DNA of 64,000 nucleotides from Fibrobacterota bacterium (GCA_947482115.1 CANKII010000003.1:248001-312000); one strand, 5' to 3'; numbered from the stretch's first letter, positions 42,615 to 52,161 are shown. A program made the numbers and translations. The notes: a model not told the origin generated them from the sequence alone.

Positions 42615-44678
42615 TTACAGCAACGATACCGGATCGCGATCGATGCGCAACCGGACCTGATTCGGATATTTCGGACGGAACCGTTCCACCGCCTGTTCTG
42701 CCAGCCATTGCAATTGATTGGCGTAATCACCTTTGACCAGTACATGCAGCCGGAATTCATTGCGGATTTTTTTCAAGGCTGCATAGGCGGGTCCCAGAAT
42801 ATCCGCATGCGCCTGCGGCGCAAGCTCATTCAGGATAACGCAGAAGCTTTCCATGCTTTCCACCACTTGATGTTCATTGCGCCCCAGCATTTCACAAAGC
42901 AACAAACGGCGGAAAGGCGGATAGCCGAGTGATTGGCGCTTCGCGATCTCGGCATTGAAGAAGCTCTCATAATCATGAGTCAATGCGCAACGCAGAAGCG
43001 AACTGTCCGGACGAAATGTTTGCAAATAAACACGGCCAATTCCATCATGTCGTCCGGCGCGTCCCGCCACTTGTGTGATCAGCTGAAAGGCGCGTTCTTC
43101 GGCGCGGAAGTCCGCCAACTCCAAACCCGCATCGGCATCCAGCACTCCCACCACGTTTACCTTGGGAAAATCATGCCCTTTGGCAACCATTTGCGTTCCC
43201 AGAAGAATGCGGGTCTCCCCCGTCTTGAACTCTTCCAGAATTCGTTCGACTTCACCCACACGCGCGGCACTGTCACGATCCAGACGCGAGATGCCGATGT
43301 TGGGGAATATTTGGCGAAGAGTCTCTTCCACTTTTTCCACACCACGACCTGCATCGAGAAATTCCCGTTCGCCGCAATGGACACAGGGCGAATCCACCGG
43401 CGCAGTGTAACCGCAATAATGGCACAACAAATTTCGAGTCGAACGATGCGACACCAAGGCCACCGCGCAATGAGGACACATGTGTGCTTCCCCGCATACA
43501 CGGCAGACGCGACGCGGCGCATAACCCCGGCGGTTCAAAAACAGAATGGCCTGCTCTCCCTTGTCCAACGCATTCTGTACAGCATCGCGCAAGGGAATGG
43601 ACAATTGCTGATAGCCCTGTAATTCCAGTTGTTCCTTCATGTCCACGATTTGAATATCAGGCATGGGCGCGGCGGTGGCGCGTTCCTTCAACAAGAGAAG
43701 CACATGTCTGCCGGACAGTGCGGCCTGATAAGATTCCAAGGAAGGCGTGGCACTGCCAAGCACCACGGGGCATCCCGATTGTTTGCCTCGGAACAAGGCC
43801 AGATCGCGGGCATGATAGCGCGGCGCAGGATCGTTCTGCTTGTAACTGCCATCGTGCTCTTCATCCACGATGATGAGTCCGAGATTTTCCAGCGGGACCA
43901 AGGAGGCCGATCGCGCGCCCACCACAATATCCGCTTCACCCGCGAAAATCTTTTTCCACAAGTCACGCCGTTCTGGATCGGAAAGGCCGCTGTGAAATGC
44001 CGGAACCTTTCGGCCCAGAAAATTTTCAAAGCGGGAAATGGTTTGCGGCGTGAGAGCAATTTCAGGAAGCAACACCAACACACGCTTTCCTGCTGCAAGA
44101 ACCCGTTCCGCGAGATAGAGATACACCAGCGTTTTTCCGCTGCCGGTGACGCCGTGCAAAAGAAAGGTTTTGGATTGGAAGGGATGGATGGATTCAGCAA
44201 TCGTGTCGATGGCGTGGGTTTGTGATGATGTCGGTATCAGGCTGTGCTGTGCATCCGCCATCGGGGCGGACGGCTGTCCGCCCGTACCGGATTTCGGCCG
44301 TTTTTTAATCGTTCGTTTGGGTGGGTGAAACAAAAATTTTGTGGCGGCCTTCGGCAAACAAGCCTGCAACACCAATGGCAGCGGCGTGAGATAATAGCGG
44401 CTGATCCATTGCAACAGTTCAATCCATTCGGCGGGAACGCGCGCGGCATCCGGTGCGACACGAATAATGGACTTGGTTTCAAATGCCAGTTTCGGAGTTC
44501 CAGTTTCCACCACCATGCCTGGCACGGTGCGGGTCTTCAAGGGAACTTCGACCAGCACACCCGGTTGCAATTCCGCAATCGGAATCTCCGCAGCCCCATA
44601 CCAATAGGCCTGCGGCATGCCCCCGCCGATGAGAACAAGGGCTTTCAAGTCGTTTTGGGCTGAATTTGCGGTTTCCAC
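42615..44678 (-). CDS. priA: Primosomal protein N' (replication restart helicase)
   Basis: A 687-residue DEAH-type helicase. The N-terminal DNA-binding part is followed by Walker A GVTGSGKT, Walker B DEEH, and the Zn-binding region with four cysteine pairs (CRVCGEAHMCPHC and CHYCGYTAPVDSPCVHCG). Motifs V and VI are seen in GTQMVAKGHDF and QVAGRAGR. It reloads the replicative helicase at stalled forks. The start is GTG 44678, read as VETANSAQ. It is separated from the divergent membrane-protein gene by a short promoter region. Confidence 0.95.
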   Translation of the reverse strand: METANSAQNDLKALVLIGGGMPQAYWYGAAEIPIAELQPGVLVEVPLKTRTVPGMVVETGTPKLAFETKSIIRVAPDAARVPAEWIELLQWISRYYLTPLPLVLQACLPKAATKFLFHPPKRTIKKRPKSGTGGQPSAPMADAQHSLIPTSSQTHAIDTIAESIHPFQSKTFLLHGVTGSGKTLVYLYLAERVLAAGKRVLVLLPEIALTPQTISRFENFLGRKVPAFHSGLSDPERRDLWKKIFAGEADIVVGARSASLVPLENLGLIIVDEEHDGSYKQNDPAPRYHARDLALFRGKQSGCPVVLGSATPSLESYQAALSGRHVLLLLKERATAAPMPDIQIVDMKEQLELQGYQQLSIPLRDAVQNALDKGEQAILFLNRRGYAPRRVCRVCGEAHMCPHCAVALVSHRSTRNLLCHYCGYTAPVDSPCVHCGEREFLDAGRGVEKVEETLRQIFPNIGISRLDRDSAARVGEVERILEEFKTGETRILLGTQMVAKGHDFPKVNVVGVLDADAGLELADFRAEERAFQLITQVAGRAGRHDGIGRVYLQTFRPDSSLLRCALTHDYESFFNAEIAKRQSLGYPPFRRLLLCEMLGRNEHQVVESMESFCVILNELAPQAHADILGPAYAALKKIRNEFRLHVLVKGDYANQLQWLAEQAVERFRPKYPNQVRLRIDRDPVSLL

Positions 44679-44787
44679 GAGAGCCTATATAATTAATCAG
44701 CAGGCCCCTTTCCCAAAGCCGGCTGCGAAAAGTATCCGTGGACATTAGCTTTACAACGCATCGCAACCAAACAAGAGGAGTGCGCAC

Positions 44788-45165
44788 ATGAAACGCAGTT
44801 TGTTTCTGGCAATTGTCGCCTTAATCTCCGCCATCTTTGGAATCGGACTTTTGCTCAAGCCGTTCGAATTGATGGCCATGTATCAGGTCAACGTCTACAT
44901 GGGCGGCATGTTCATGGCCCGACTGCTCGGTTCCGCTCTAATCGCATTGGCAGTGATTTTCTGGATGGGCCGGAAGGTTACCGATTCCACCGCCGCGAAC
45001 GCCGTTCTTTGGGGCGGACTTATTTATCAACTCCTCGCCACTGTCCTGTCGTTCAGAGTCATGCAGATGGGCTGGATGAATTCACGGGGTTGGTCGGTGG
45101 TTGTACTGGACGGTCTCATCACTGTCGGTTTTGCGAATTTCCTTTTCAGGAAGAACCCGGCGTAG
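44788..45165 (+). CDS. Small four-helix membrane protein, unknown
   Basis: A 125-residue protein with four predicted membrane helices (about residues 5-25, 42-60, 75-95, 105-120). A FELMAMYQVNVYMGGMFMARLLGSA segment between helices 1 and 2 resembles unnamed four-helix membrane families (DUF4345 or similar). The ATG at 44788 has an AAGAGGAG ribosome binding site. It ends 5 bases before the convergent beta-CASP gene. Function unknown. Confidence 0.65.
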   Translation: MKRSLFLAIVALISAIFGIGLLLKPFELMAMYQVNVYMGGMFMARLLGSALIALAVIFWMGRKVTDSTAANAVLWGGLIYQLLATVLSFRVMQMGWMNSRGWSVVVLDGLITVGFANFLFRKNPA

Positions 45166-45170
45166 CGAAT

Positions 45171-46529
45171 TTACTCGAGGTCGATTTTCTGCCCGAACTC
45201 CGGCACCATCGCGTCAAAACCCAGTTCATCCACAATGCGGCGGCGCAATGCATCCGCTGCTTCGGGTTCGCCGTGCGTCACAAAGACGCGCTTCGGTTTC
45301 GCGGAAAGCTTTCTCAACCAGTCGATCATTGCGGGCGCATCGGCATGCGCCGAGGCATTTTCCATTTGCGCCACCTCGCATTTAATCTCCACATACTCGC
45401 CATGCATTTTGATCGACTTGTTCCCGGCCACCAAATCAGCCCCGCGCGTACCCGCAGCCTGAAAGCCCGTGAACAGAATCATGTTGCGCGGATCGCCCGC
45501 GCAAGACTGAATATGCCCCAGCACACGCCCTCCCGTGGCCATGCCCGAAGCGCTGAGAATGATGCAAGGACCCGGGCGGATCATCAACCGCTCGGATTCC
45601 TCGCGATCGTCCACGAAATGCGCCCCTGCAAAGACCCTTTCACAAGATTGTTTGTCGAGGCAATGTTCGTTGGAATAACGCGCGTATAATTCACTCACCT
45701 TGGACGCCATGGGACTGTCCACAAACACCGGCATGTCGGGAATGCGTTTCGATTTGCGCAATTCGTTCAGACAATGGAGAATAAATTGCGCGCGGCCAAC
45801 GGCAAAGGCGGGAATGATCAGTTTGCCGCCGCGCAAATGCACGGCAAGAATGTGTTTCTGCAGTTGGGCCATTGGATCCACGGGCGGATGCACGCGGTTT
45901 CCGTAGGTGGATTCCACCACCAAATAATCCGAAGCCGGAGGAGGATCAGGATTCGGCAGCAGCGGATCATTCATCCGTCCGAGATCGCCGGAAAAGGTGA
46001 TGCGTTGTTTGCCGGAGGATATTGTAGCCGTGGAAGCCCCAAGTATGTGACCCGCACGGTGCAACTCTGCCTGAAAACCTCCGGGGATTTTCGTTTGGCG
46101 GTTCCATTCCAAAGGCGAAAAACGTCGGTAGCATCGCTCCACATCCTTCACGGTGTATAACGGCTGCGGCTTCTTGTGTTTGGAATAACCGTGCTTTCGC
46201 GCGTGATAAGCTTCCTCTTCCATCAACTTCGCCGAATCGGGAAGCATGATTTTCAAAAGATCGAGCGTGGGCGCAGTGCCGAAAACCGGGCCCTTGAACC
46301 CCTCACGCAACAAGCGCGGCAGATAGCCGGTGTGATCCAGATGTGCGTGGGTCAGCAACACCGCATCGAGTTTTTCCACCGGCACGGGGAATGGCGCCCA
46401 GTTGCGAAGGCGGAGATTTTTCAGGCCCTGGAAGAGACCACAATCGATTAATAGGCGGCCCCTGCCGCCTTCCAGCATGTATCGTGAACCGGTGACGGTG
46501 CCCGTGGCTCCAAGAAAGGTGATGCGCAT
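45171..46529 (-). CDS. Beta-CASP family metallo-beta-lactamase-fold RNase-like protein
   Basis: A 452-residue protein. The metal site HAHLDHTG and the later AGHILGAS and FSGDLGR motifs are typical of metallo-beta-lactamase nucleases. A beta-CASP insert covers about residues 240-370, and C-terminal motifs (SGMATGG, ENASAHADAPAM, VTHGEPEA) match bacterial relatives of CPSF-73 and TTHA0252. It probably cleaves RNA in the cytoplasm. The ATG at 46529 is followed by ITFLGATGTVTGSRYML, the usual N-terminus. Confidence 0.88.
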   Translation of the reverse strand: MRITFLGATGTVTGSRYMLEGGRGRLLIDCGLFQGLKNLRLRNWAPFPVPVEKLDAVLLTHAHLDHTGYLPRLLREGFKGPVFGTAPTLDLLKIMLPDSAKLMEEEAYHARKHGYSKHKKPQPLYTVKDVERCYRRFSPLEWNRQTKIPGGFQAELHRAGHILGASTATISSGKQRITFSGDLGRMNDPLLPNPDPPPASDYLVVESTYGNRVHPPVDPMAQLQKHILAVHLRGGKLIIPAFAVGRAQFILHCLNELRKSKRIPDMPVFVDSPMASKVSELYARYSNEHCLDKQSCERVFAGAHFVDDREESERLMIRPGPCIILSASGMATGGRVLGHIQSCAGDPRNMILFTGFQAAGTRGADLVAGNKSIKMHGEYVEIKCEVAQMENASAHADAPAMIDWLRKLSAKPKRVFVTHGEPEAADALRRRIVDELGFDAMVPEFGQKIDLE

Positions 46530-46655
46530 GAAACAATTCTAACACTGGAGTTCGTCTTCGTGTTGCTGTCATACTGACAACAAAAGATTTCCGCCATTCG
46601 TCCGAAGGATAACGCCCAAATCGATCCTACCCTTGTAAATTGAACGCATACTCGC

Positions 46656-47369
46656 ATGAAAGTTGGCATGATCCGCAAAAATTCCCTCCTCCCTGTTATG
46701 CTGATTTTTGCGGGCCTCCATATGGGGCATGCCGCAGACACCGATCCGGCATCCAAGGTCGCTGCGGTGCCCCTGGATTCGGCAATCACGACCACGGATT
46801 CTGTCGCTCGTGTGCAACCCCTTCCGCTTTTACCTGAACATCTGGGACCGATGGAATCGTTGATGTGGTCCCAACATGGATTCATGCGCAGTGTTTTCGA
46901 TTTTCCGCTTACGGAAGACGGTCGGGAAAAGGAAATGCATCTGCGGCGCACCATGCTGACGGCGCATCAAATCGGCGGTTTCACAACCTTGGCGGCCATG
47001 CTCGCCACCGTGGTGGTGGGCCAGATGATTTACAACGATTATCCGAACCGTACCAGCAACAACATGCGCAACCTCAAGTCCACGCTGGCGTCAACGACCA
47101 TATTTCTGTATTTTGGCACTGCTTCACTGTCCGTTTTCACGCCACCGCCGATGGTCCGGCACAAGGAATGGAGCACGATCTCCACGCACAAATTGCTGGG
47201 CACCGTTCATTTCACAGGTATGATCCTTACTCCCCTGCTGGCTTCTTATATCGGCGGGGATGAACGGCCCGGAAGCAGTATTTCGAGGAACGCCGAAACC
47301 CTGCATATGATTTCCGGTTATACAACGACTGCGGCCTTCGCCGCGGCGATGTTGGTGGTCACCTTTTAA
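46656..47369 (+). CDS. Cytochrome b561-like membrane protein (putative)
   Basis: A 237-residue protein with a signal peptide (to about residue 27, GHAAD) and four later hydrophobic helices. Conserved-looking His residues sit at helix edges: LTAHQIGGFTTL, STHKLLGTVHFTGM and ETLHMISGYTTT. That layout fits a four-helix b-type cytochrome of the b561/DUF4405 kind, with His pairs as heme ligands. A YceI-like periplasmic protein follows after 19 bases; in several bacteria YceI is paired with cytochrome b561. The identification is inference from helix and His arrangement. Confidence 0.55.
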   Translation: MKVGMIRKNSLLPVMLIFAGLHMGHAADTDPASKVAAVPLDSAITTTDSVARVQPLPLLPEHLGPMESLMWSQHGFMRSVFDFPLTEDGREKEMHLRRTMLTAHQIGGFTTLAAMLATVVVGQMIYNDYPNRTSNNMRNLKSTLASTTIFLYFGTASLSVFTPPPMVRHKEWSTISTHKLLGTVHFTGMILTPLLASYIGGDERPGSSISRNAETLHMISGYTTTAAFAAAMLVVTF

Positions 47370-47388
47370 CTTGTTGGGAAATGGAACC

Positions 47389-47940
47389 ATGTGGCACGTT
47401 CATATTTCGTCTTTGTTTCTGACCCTCACACTGATTGTATCGCCACGGATCGCTTTCAGCAAAACCTATGAGTCCATCAAAGGTGAGTCCAGCCTGGCCT
47501 ATCATCTGCATCATCCTCTCCACGAAATCGAAGGGGCCAGCAGGGATTTTGTCTGCACGGTGGATTTGAACAGCGACACCACCCATTCCAAAATTCACGT
47601 CAAAGCTTCGGTGGTATCCTTCACGACCGGCAATTCCAACCGCGACTCCCACGCCCTGGAAATCCTCGGCGCCTTCCGATATCCGTTTGTAGAATTCACC
47701 AGCGACTCGGTGCGGCATGAAGACAAAGGCTATCGTGTTTTCGGGAACCTGACTTTTCACGGTGTGACTCGACCATTGGATTTCGTGGTGACACCGGAGT
47801 ATTTGAAGGGCAAGGTTCGCATTAAGGGGAACTTTGTGGTTCTGCTCAGCGACTACAAACTGGAACGCCCGTCACTGTTGTTCGTTTCCACGGCGAACGA
47901 TCTGCATATTGATTTGGATGTGATGGCGGTGGGCCCATAG
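47389..47940 (+). CDS. YceI-like periplasmic lipocalin-type protein
   Basis: From ATG 47389 the protein has 183 residues with a signal peptide ending near RIAFSK. The sequence TYESIKGESSLAYHLHHPLH, the FTTGNSNRDSHALEILGAFRYP block and the C-terminal LTFHGVTRPL match the YceI family, which forms an extended lipocalin-like barrel that binds isoprenoid chains such as quinones. It likely acts in the periplasm with the b561-like protein encoded just upstream. Confidence 0.85.
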   Translation: MWHVHISSLFLTLTLIVSPRIAFSKTYESIKGESSLAYHLHHPLHEIEGASRDFVCTVDLNSDTTHSKIHVKASVVSFTTGNSNRDSHALEILGAFRYPFVEFTSDSVRHEDKGYRVFGNLTFHGVTRPLDFVVTPEYLKGKVRIKGNFVVLLSDYKLERPSLLFVSTANDLHIDLDVMAVGP

Positions 47941-47967
47941 CAGGGCGGGATTTTACAAGGGGTTTGC

Positions 47968-48774
47968 ATGGGTTTTTACGAATGGTCTTTGATATTCAAC
48001 GTCCTGTCACAACCCCTGGTTCCCTCCGAACTTCCCTCCCGTGTTACTCATTATTATCTGGGTCATCAGCCTGACACCCTCCTGGAAAATATCACGACAT
48101 ACAAGTATTTGAACGACAGTCTGATTGAAATCGTGTCGGATGCTTTTGACATCAGTACGCGGGCCGAAACAAAATCAACAACCTATTGGGGATTGAACCG
48201 AAACAATCAGCTCGATTTTATTTCCGCCGGCAAGACCAAAACCCCCATTATCACCGAATCCATATTCCAGTATAACGGAAACACGCTCGTGCGAATTCTG
48301 GGTTATACCAACGGATTAATTTCGGACAGCGTAAACTATTCCTATCAAAACGGCATCTTGATACAGACAACGCTTTATAACAAAGCCGTCCTTCGACATA
48401 CATTCACCTACTCGTATACTAACGGGCTTCCTTCAAGAATGAACGAGGACTACGGCACTTTGAAGTACAGGGATACCGTCATTTACTCAAACGGGAAGGC
48501 CGTGGAAAAAGATCGAACCGTAACAGCCGGAAGCAGTTCGAACTCGATTGGAAAATACAGCTATGCCAACAACCGATTGATTAAGTTCGAAGACTATGAT
48601 GTAACCGAATTGATCGGGTTGGATCTGTTTGAATACGGCGTCACAGCCATCATATCGACGAATGGAACTTTCAAAAAAACAGGGGGTGGAATTTGGAAAC
48701 AAAAAGAGGTTGACGGTTTGGGCCGCGTCCATCAAGACGGAAACCGTAAATTGAATTTACCTATACGGCGTTAA
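47968..48774 (+). CDS. Unknown protein with YD-repeat-like strands
   Basis: A 268-residue protein with repeated short strands containing Tyr-Ser-Tyr/Gly patterns (FQYNGNTLVRILGYTNG, VNYSYQNGILIQTT, FTYSYTNGLPSRMNED, KYSYANNRLIKFED). The repeats are about 25-30 residues apart and resemble YD/RHS-type or extended beta repeats of secreted proteins in Bacteroidota-like genomes. The first 20 residues are weakly hydrophobic and may be a poor signal. It is more AT-rich than its neighbours. The last 14 bases overlap the convergent mqnC gene. Function unknown. Confidence 0.55.
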   Translation: MGFYEWSLIFNVLSQPLVPSELPSRVTHYYLGHQPDTLLENITTYKYLNDSLIEIVSDAFDISTRAETKSTTYWGLNRNNQLDFISAGKTKTPIITESIFQYNGNTLVRILGYTNGLISDSVNYSYQNGILIQTTLYNKAVLRHTFTYSYTNGLPSRMNEDYGTLKYRDTVIYSNGKAVEKDRTVTAGSSSNSIGKYSYANNRLIKFEDYDVTELIGLDLFEYGVTAIISTNGTFKKTGGGIWKQKEVDGLGRVHQDGNRKLNLPIRR

Positions 48775-49834
48775 AAAAGGGCGTGTACTTCCCAAACTCG
48801 TAATTCATCGTTCTGCGCTTCGGCGTAAATCCCGCCTCCTGAATGAAACGTTCCGCAGCCCGCAAGGTTTTCAAACCTGAAGACTTCAACACATTTTCCT
48901 CAATCACAATGCTGCTGATGTCATTCGCCCCCGCAGTAAGGCCCAGTTCCGCCAGTTCTTTCCCCATCACCATGATCGACACTTCGATGTTGGGAATGTT
49001 GTCGAGAAACAACCGGGACACGGCAAGCAGGCGAAGGTATTCCCTGCCTGTCACATGGCGGATGGGAAACCGTTTGGTTTGAGCCTGAAACACCCATGGG
49101 ATGAAGGAAAAAAATCCGCCGGTTTTGTCCTGTTGATCGCGCAGCAGGCGCAGATGTTCGACAATGTCCTCGGGAGTCTCCACCGAACCGAACACGATGT
49201 TGCTGGAACCCGGCAATCCAGCCAGATGACATTCCCCCATCACCGCGCACCACTCTTCGCCTGAAAGTTTTTTCGGCGACAGCACATCACGCATGCGCTC
49301 CGTGAGAATTTCCGCACCTGCTCCGGGAATCGAACCGACACCGGTGTTCTTCAGGATTCGCAATAACTCGGGCAGGGGCGTCCGAATATTCTCTGCGAGG
49401 CGTTTCAACTCAATGGGCGACAGGGCGCGAATCGCCACCTTGTATTTGTCGCGCAGCATGATGAACGCATCGAGATAGTAGGACAGCGGTAGCTTCGGAT
49501 TCACGCCGCCTTGAAAAAAGATTTGATCGGCGCCCAAGGCCAGTGCTTCCTCGGTTTTGGCTGCGATTTGATCCAAAGTCAGCGTATAGCCGCGATCGCT
49601 GTCAATCTCGTCCTTGAAGCTGCAGAAAGTGCAGTCGACATCGCAGAAGTTGGTGTAGTTGATGACGCGATAGGCTGTGTAACTCACCACGGAGGGATCG
49701 TGTAATTGATTGCGCCGCGCATGTCCCGCCGCTGCGATGGAAGTCCAGTCGTCATCCTGCAAAAGCGTCAACGCATCTTCCGGCGAAATTCTTTGGCCCG
49801 ACAAGGCGTGTTCGATGATGGCTTTCGTTTTCAT
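48761..49834 (-). CDS. mqnC: Cyclic dehypoxanthine futalosine synthase MqnC
   Basis: From ATG 49834 the protein has 357 residues, the normal length; the upstream frame into moaE is not used. The radical-SAM motif is CDVDCTFC, preceded by YRVINYTNF. QGGVNPKLPLSYYL and GAGAEILTERMRDVLSPKK are MqnC signatures. It catalyses the spiro-ring step of the futalosine route to menaquinone. It starts 7 bases after the moaE stop. The other mqn genes are outside the window. Menaquinone would then be the respiratory quinone. Confidence 0.92.
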   Translation of the reverse strand: MKTKAIIEHALSGQRISPEDALTLLQDDDWTSIAAAGHARRNQLHDPSVVSYTAYRVINYTNFCDVDCTFCSFKDEIDSDRGYTLTLDQIAAKTEEALALGADQIFFQGGVNPKLPLSYYLDAFIMLRDKYKVAIRALSPIELKRLAENIRTPLPELLRILKNTGVGSIPGAGAEILTERMRDVLSPKKLSGEEWCAVMGECHLAGLPGSSNIVFGSVETPEDIVEHLRLLRDQQDKTGGFFSFIPWVFQAQTKRFPIRHVTGREYLRLLAVSRLFLDNIPNIEVSIMVMGKELAELGLTAGANDISSIVIEENVLKSSGLKTLRAAERFIQEAGFTPKRRTMNYEFGKYTPFFNAV

Positions 49835-49841
49835 GAAATTT

Positions 49842-50297
49842 TCATGTGTGTGAATGAACACTTTCACCGGGACCACAGGCAGTACAGCCCAAACTCCATT
49901 CGGAATGACCGTCCGCAAAAATCTCGCGCTTCCAAATCGGCGCTTCGTGCTTGATGCGATCGATGATGCGGCGCGAGGCGCGATAGGCTTCGTCGCGATG
50001 CGACGCACTGACGGCAATGATGACCGTGGGCTCGCGCAATTCCACGCGGCCGATGCGATGTTGCAAAACCGCCTTGAGAAAGGGAATTTCTCTTTGCGTC
50101 TCTTCAAGAATGGCCGCAACCATTTTATCCGCCATGGAAAGCTTGACCTCGTATTCCAGCGCCACAACTCCGGTGTGTCCCTCGCTGTGATTGCGCACCA
50201 CGCCTTCGAATATCAGCAATGCACCGGCCGCATCGTCTTCCACCGCAAGGCGAAGTATTTCGCGATCCAGTCTGGCTTCCGTGAAACAGGATTTCAC
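49842..50297 (-). CDS. moaE: Molybdopterin synthase catalytic subunit MoaE
   Basis: A 151-residue protein with GALLIFEGVVRNHSEGHTGVVALEYE, the MoaE core, and the later HRIGRVELREPTVIIAVSASHRDEA, including the catalytic-lysine region (KHEAPIWKRE). It converts precursor Z to molybdopterin with MoaD. The start codon GTG directly follows the moaD stop, with a GGAGG site inside the end of moaD. Needed for the formate dehydrogenase cofactor. Confidence 0.92.
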   Translation of the reverse strand: MKSCFTEARLDREILRLAVEDDAAGALLIFEGVVRNHSEGHTGVVALEYEVKLSMADKMVAAILEETQREIPFLKAVLQHRIGRVELREPTVIIAVSASHRDEAYRASRRIIDRIKHEAPIWKREIFADGHSEWSLGCTACGPGESVHSHT

Positions 50298-50555
50298 CTA
50301 GCCTCCACTCACCGGGGAAATCACGTCAACGGATGTCAATTCGTGAATCACGGTTCCCCTGGGCAGATAGGCGTCATCCACCGCGATGCGGGAAGCCAAA
50401 ATCAGTTTCTCCTGCGCAGGGTGAAGAACGGTCAAATGATGAAGAATTCCGTCCTCGGTGGCGGGCAGCTCCAATTCGGTTTCCTCGAGGGAAAGCCTCA
50501 GGTTCTCGCGCAATTGGGCGTAATAGCGGACTTCAACTCTGACTAACTTTGACAC
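50298..50555 (-). CDS. moaD: Molybdopterin synthase sulfur carrier MoaD
   Basis: An 85-residue ubiquitin-like protein starting at GTG 50555 (SKLVRVEVRYYAQLREN), with the diagnostic C-terminal SPVSGG whose Gly-Gly is thiocarboxylated. It donates sulfur to MoaE. The longer frame to 50780 is antisense to the maltokinase gene and rejected. The start codon lies only 1 base from the divergent GTG of that gene, which leaves no separate promoter region. Confidence 0.9.
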   Translation of the reverse strand: MSKLVRVEVRYYAQLRENLRLSLEETELELPATEDGILHHLTVLHPAQEKLILASRIAVDDAYLPRGTVIHELTSVDVISPVSGG

Positions 50556-50556
50556 C

Positions 50557-52095
50557 GTGGAAAAGGTAGCCCAAATCCCCCTTTTATTCGCCGCCAATCT
50601 CGAAGGGTTGCTGGCCAATGAAGCCACCCGTACCCAGGTGGAGCGGGAAATTCTCCCCGCCTGTCTGGCGCAACAGCGCTGGTATCGATCCAAAACCCGG
50701 AAAATAGCCCTGACGCACATTGAAACGTGGACGCGGTTTCCCTTGGAAGCGGGAAACCGTTCTTTTTTCATCGTGGTCAAGGCGGTATTCGAAAACGGAG
50801 AGTCGGAATCCTACACCTTGCCCCTCGCCACCGTTTCGGAGGAGGATTCCTCGATCGCACCCGGAGCGGCATTATGTCGTCTGCGCGGTCAGGAGGGAAA
50901 ACAAATTCTGGTGGATGCCATGGGCATTCCCAATTTTCGCGCAGCCTTGTTGAAGGCACTGTTGAATGGCATCCACATTCCGCTGGGAAACGGAGCCTTA
51001 AAAGCCCGGCCTTTTTCCGCCGAACACCAAATCCTCATTTTGAACCGGGAAAACAATTCGGAGCTCGTGGAAGGCGAACAAAGCAACACTTCCATGCTTT
51101 TTTCGTCGGGTCATTTTCTCAAACTCTATCGCCGGTTGGAAGAGGGCATTCATCCTGAACCGGAAATGCTCCGTTTCCTCGAACAACAACACTATCCCCA
51201 TGTGCCACCCTTCCGATCCATCTTGGAATGGGAAAAACCCGGTCAGTCCATTGTCACTTTAGCCATCGCCCAAAAGCGAATCGAAGGACAGGAAAACGGG
51301 TGGGATTACATCCTGAACCGGCTCACGCCATTGCTGCAAGCCGCGCAGGATTTTAGCGTCAAAAACATTCCCCTGCCCGATGACATTGCCGGTTGGATTC
51401 GCCTGCTGGGACGCCGCACAGCCGGTTTGCATCTCGCTCTCAGTTCGGGACATGATGAAACTTTTTCCCCGAAACCCCTGCTTGCCGACGATCTGTCCGT
51501 AGCCCGAGCCTCCACTTCGCAACTATTGAATGGTTCCATCGCTGCGTTGAAGAATCGCGATCCTGAAGATGTGAAATCGCTTTGCTCTGCGTTGTCGAAA
51601 CTGGAAGAACTGGAAACAAAACTTACCGGTGTCGAAGAAAATCTGGGAAGCAAGATCCGCATACACGGGGACCTTCATTTGGGCCAGATCCTGAAAGGAA
51701 CCGGAGACATCTGGTTCATGGATTTTGAAGGCGAACCGGGCCGGCCGCTTTCGGAAAAACGTCGCAAACATTCTCCACTCCGAGACGTGGCGGGAATACT
51801 GCGCTCCTTTCACTATGCGACCCACACTGCCGTGCGTTCCTGTACCGCGTCCCCGTTGCAAAAAGATCTCATGGCCAGCACGCCGCTTGCTTTGGGTGGT
51901 TTGTTTCTCGAAGCTTATTTCGAAATTCTCGGCGGATCGGAGTTGCTGCCGCAGGAAACGGACATTCGCGATGCCCTGTTGAATTTCTTCGTGCTCGAAA
52001 AAGCCGTCTACGAACTCCATTATGAATTGAACAACCGTCCGGATTGGGTTGAAATCCCCCTGCAAGACTTGATCACACTGAGTCGTGCCTCTTGA
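50557..52095 (+). CDS. Maltokinase-like protein
   Basis: A 512-residue protein starting with GTG. The N-terminal cap has ILPACLAQQRWYRSKTR, the hallmark of the maltokinase (Mak/Pep2) cap domain, and the C-terminal kinase lobe has IHGDLHLGQIL and WFMDFEGEPGRPLSEKR, with the catalytic Asp and metal-binding Asp. The family phosphorylates maltose with ATP for the GlgE route of alpha-glucan synthesis, or works with trehalose synthase. Neither treS nor glgE is adjacent here, so the substrate is less certain. Alternative: a related sugar kinase. Confidence 0.8.
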   Translation: MEKVAQIPLLFAANLEGLLANEATRTQVEREILPACLAQQRWYRSKTRKIALTHIETWTRFPLEAGNRSFFIVVKAVFENGESESYTLPLATVSEEDSSIAPGAALCRLRGQEGKQILVDAMGIPNFRAALLKALLNGIHIPLGNGALKARPFSAEHQILILNRENNSELVEGEQSNTSMLFSSGHFLKLYRRLEEGIHPEPEMLRFLEQQHYPHVPPFRSILEWEKPGQSIVTLAIAQKRIEGQENGWDYILNRLTPLLQAAQDFSVKNIPLPDDIAGWIRLLGRRTAGLHLALSSGHDETFSPKPLLADDLSVARASTSQLLNGSIAALKNRDPEDVKSLCSALSKLEELETKLTGVEENLGSKIRIHGDLHLGQILKGTGDIWFMDFEGEPGRPLSEKRRKHSPLRDVAGILRSFHYATHTAVRSCTASPLQKDLMASTPLALGGLFLEAYFEILGGSELLPQETDIRDALLNFFVLEKAVYELHYELNNRPDWVEIPLQDLITLSRAS

Positions 52096-52098
52096 AAT

Positions 52099-52120
52099 GA
52101 CCCCTCGACAAGCTCGGGGT
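52099..52120. repeat. Short palindromic repeat (TCGACAAGCTC family)
   Basis: ACCCC and GGGGT arms (52100-52104 and 52116-52120) surround TCGACAAGCTC. The core word matches, in reverse orientation, the repeat overlapping fdhA at 24194-24204. It lies 4 bases after the maltokinase-like gene. No T-run follows, so a dispersed repeat is more likely than a terminator. Confidence 0.6.
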
Positions 52121-52161
52121 CCGAAAAACCCTCATGCGGTTATTGCTTGCGTGTTGAACCC

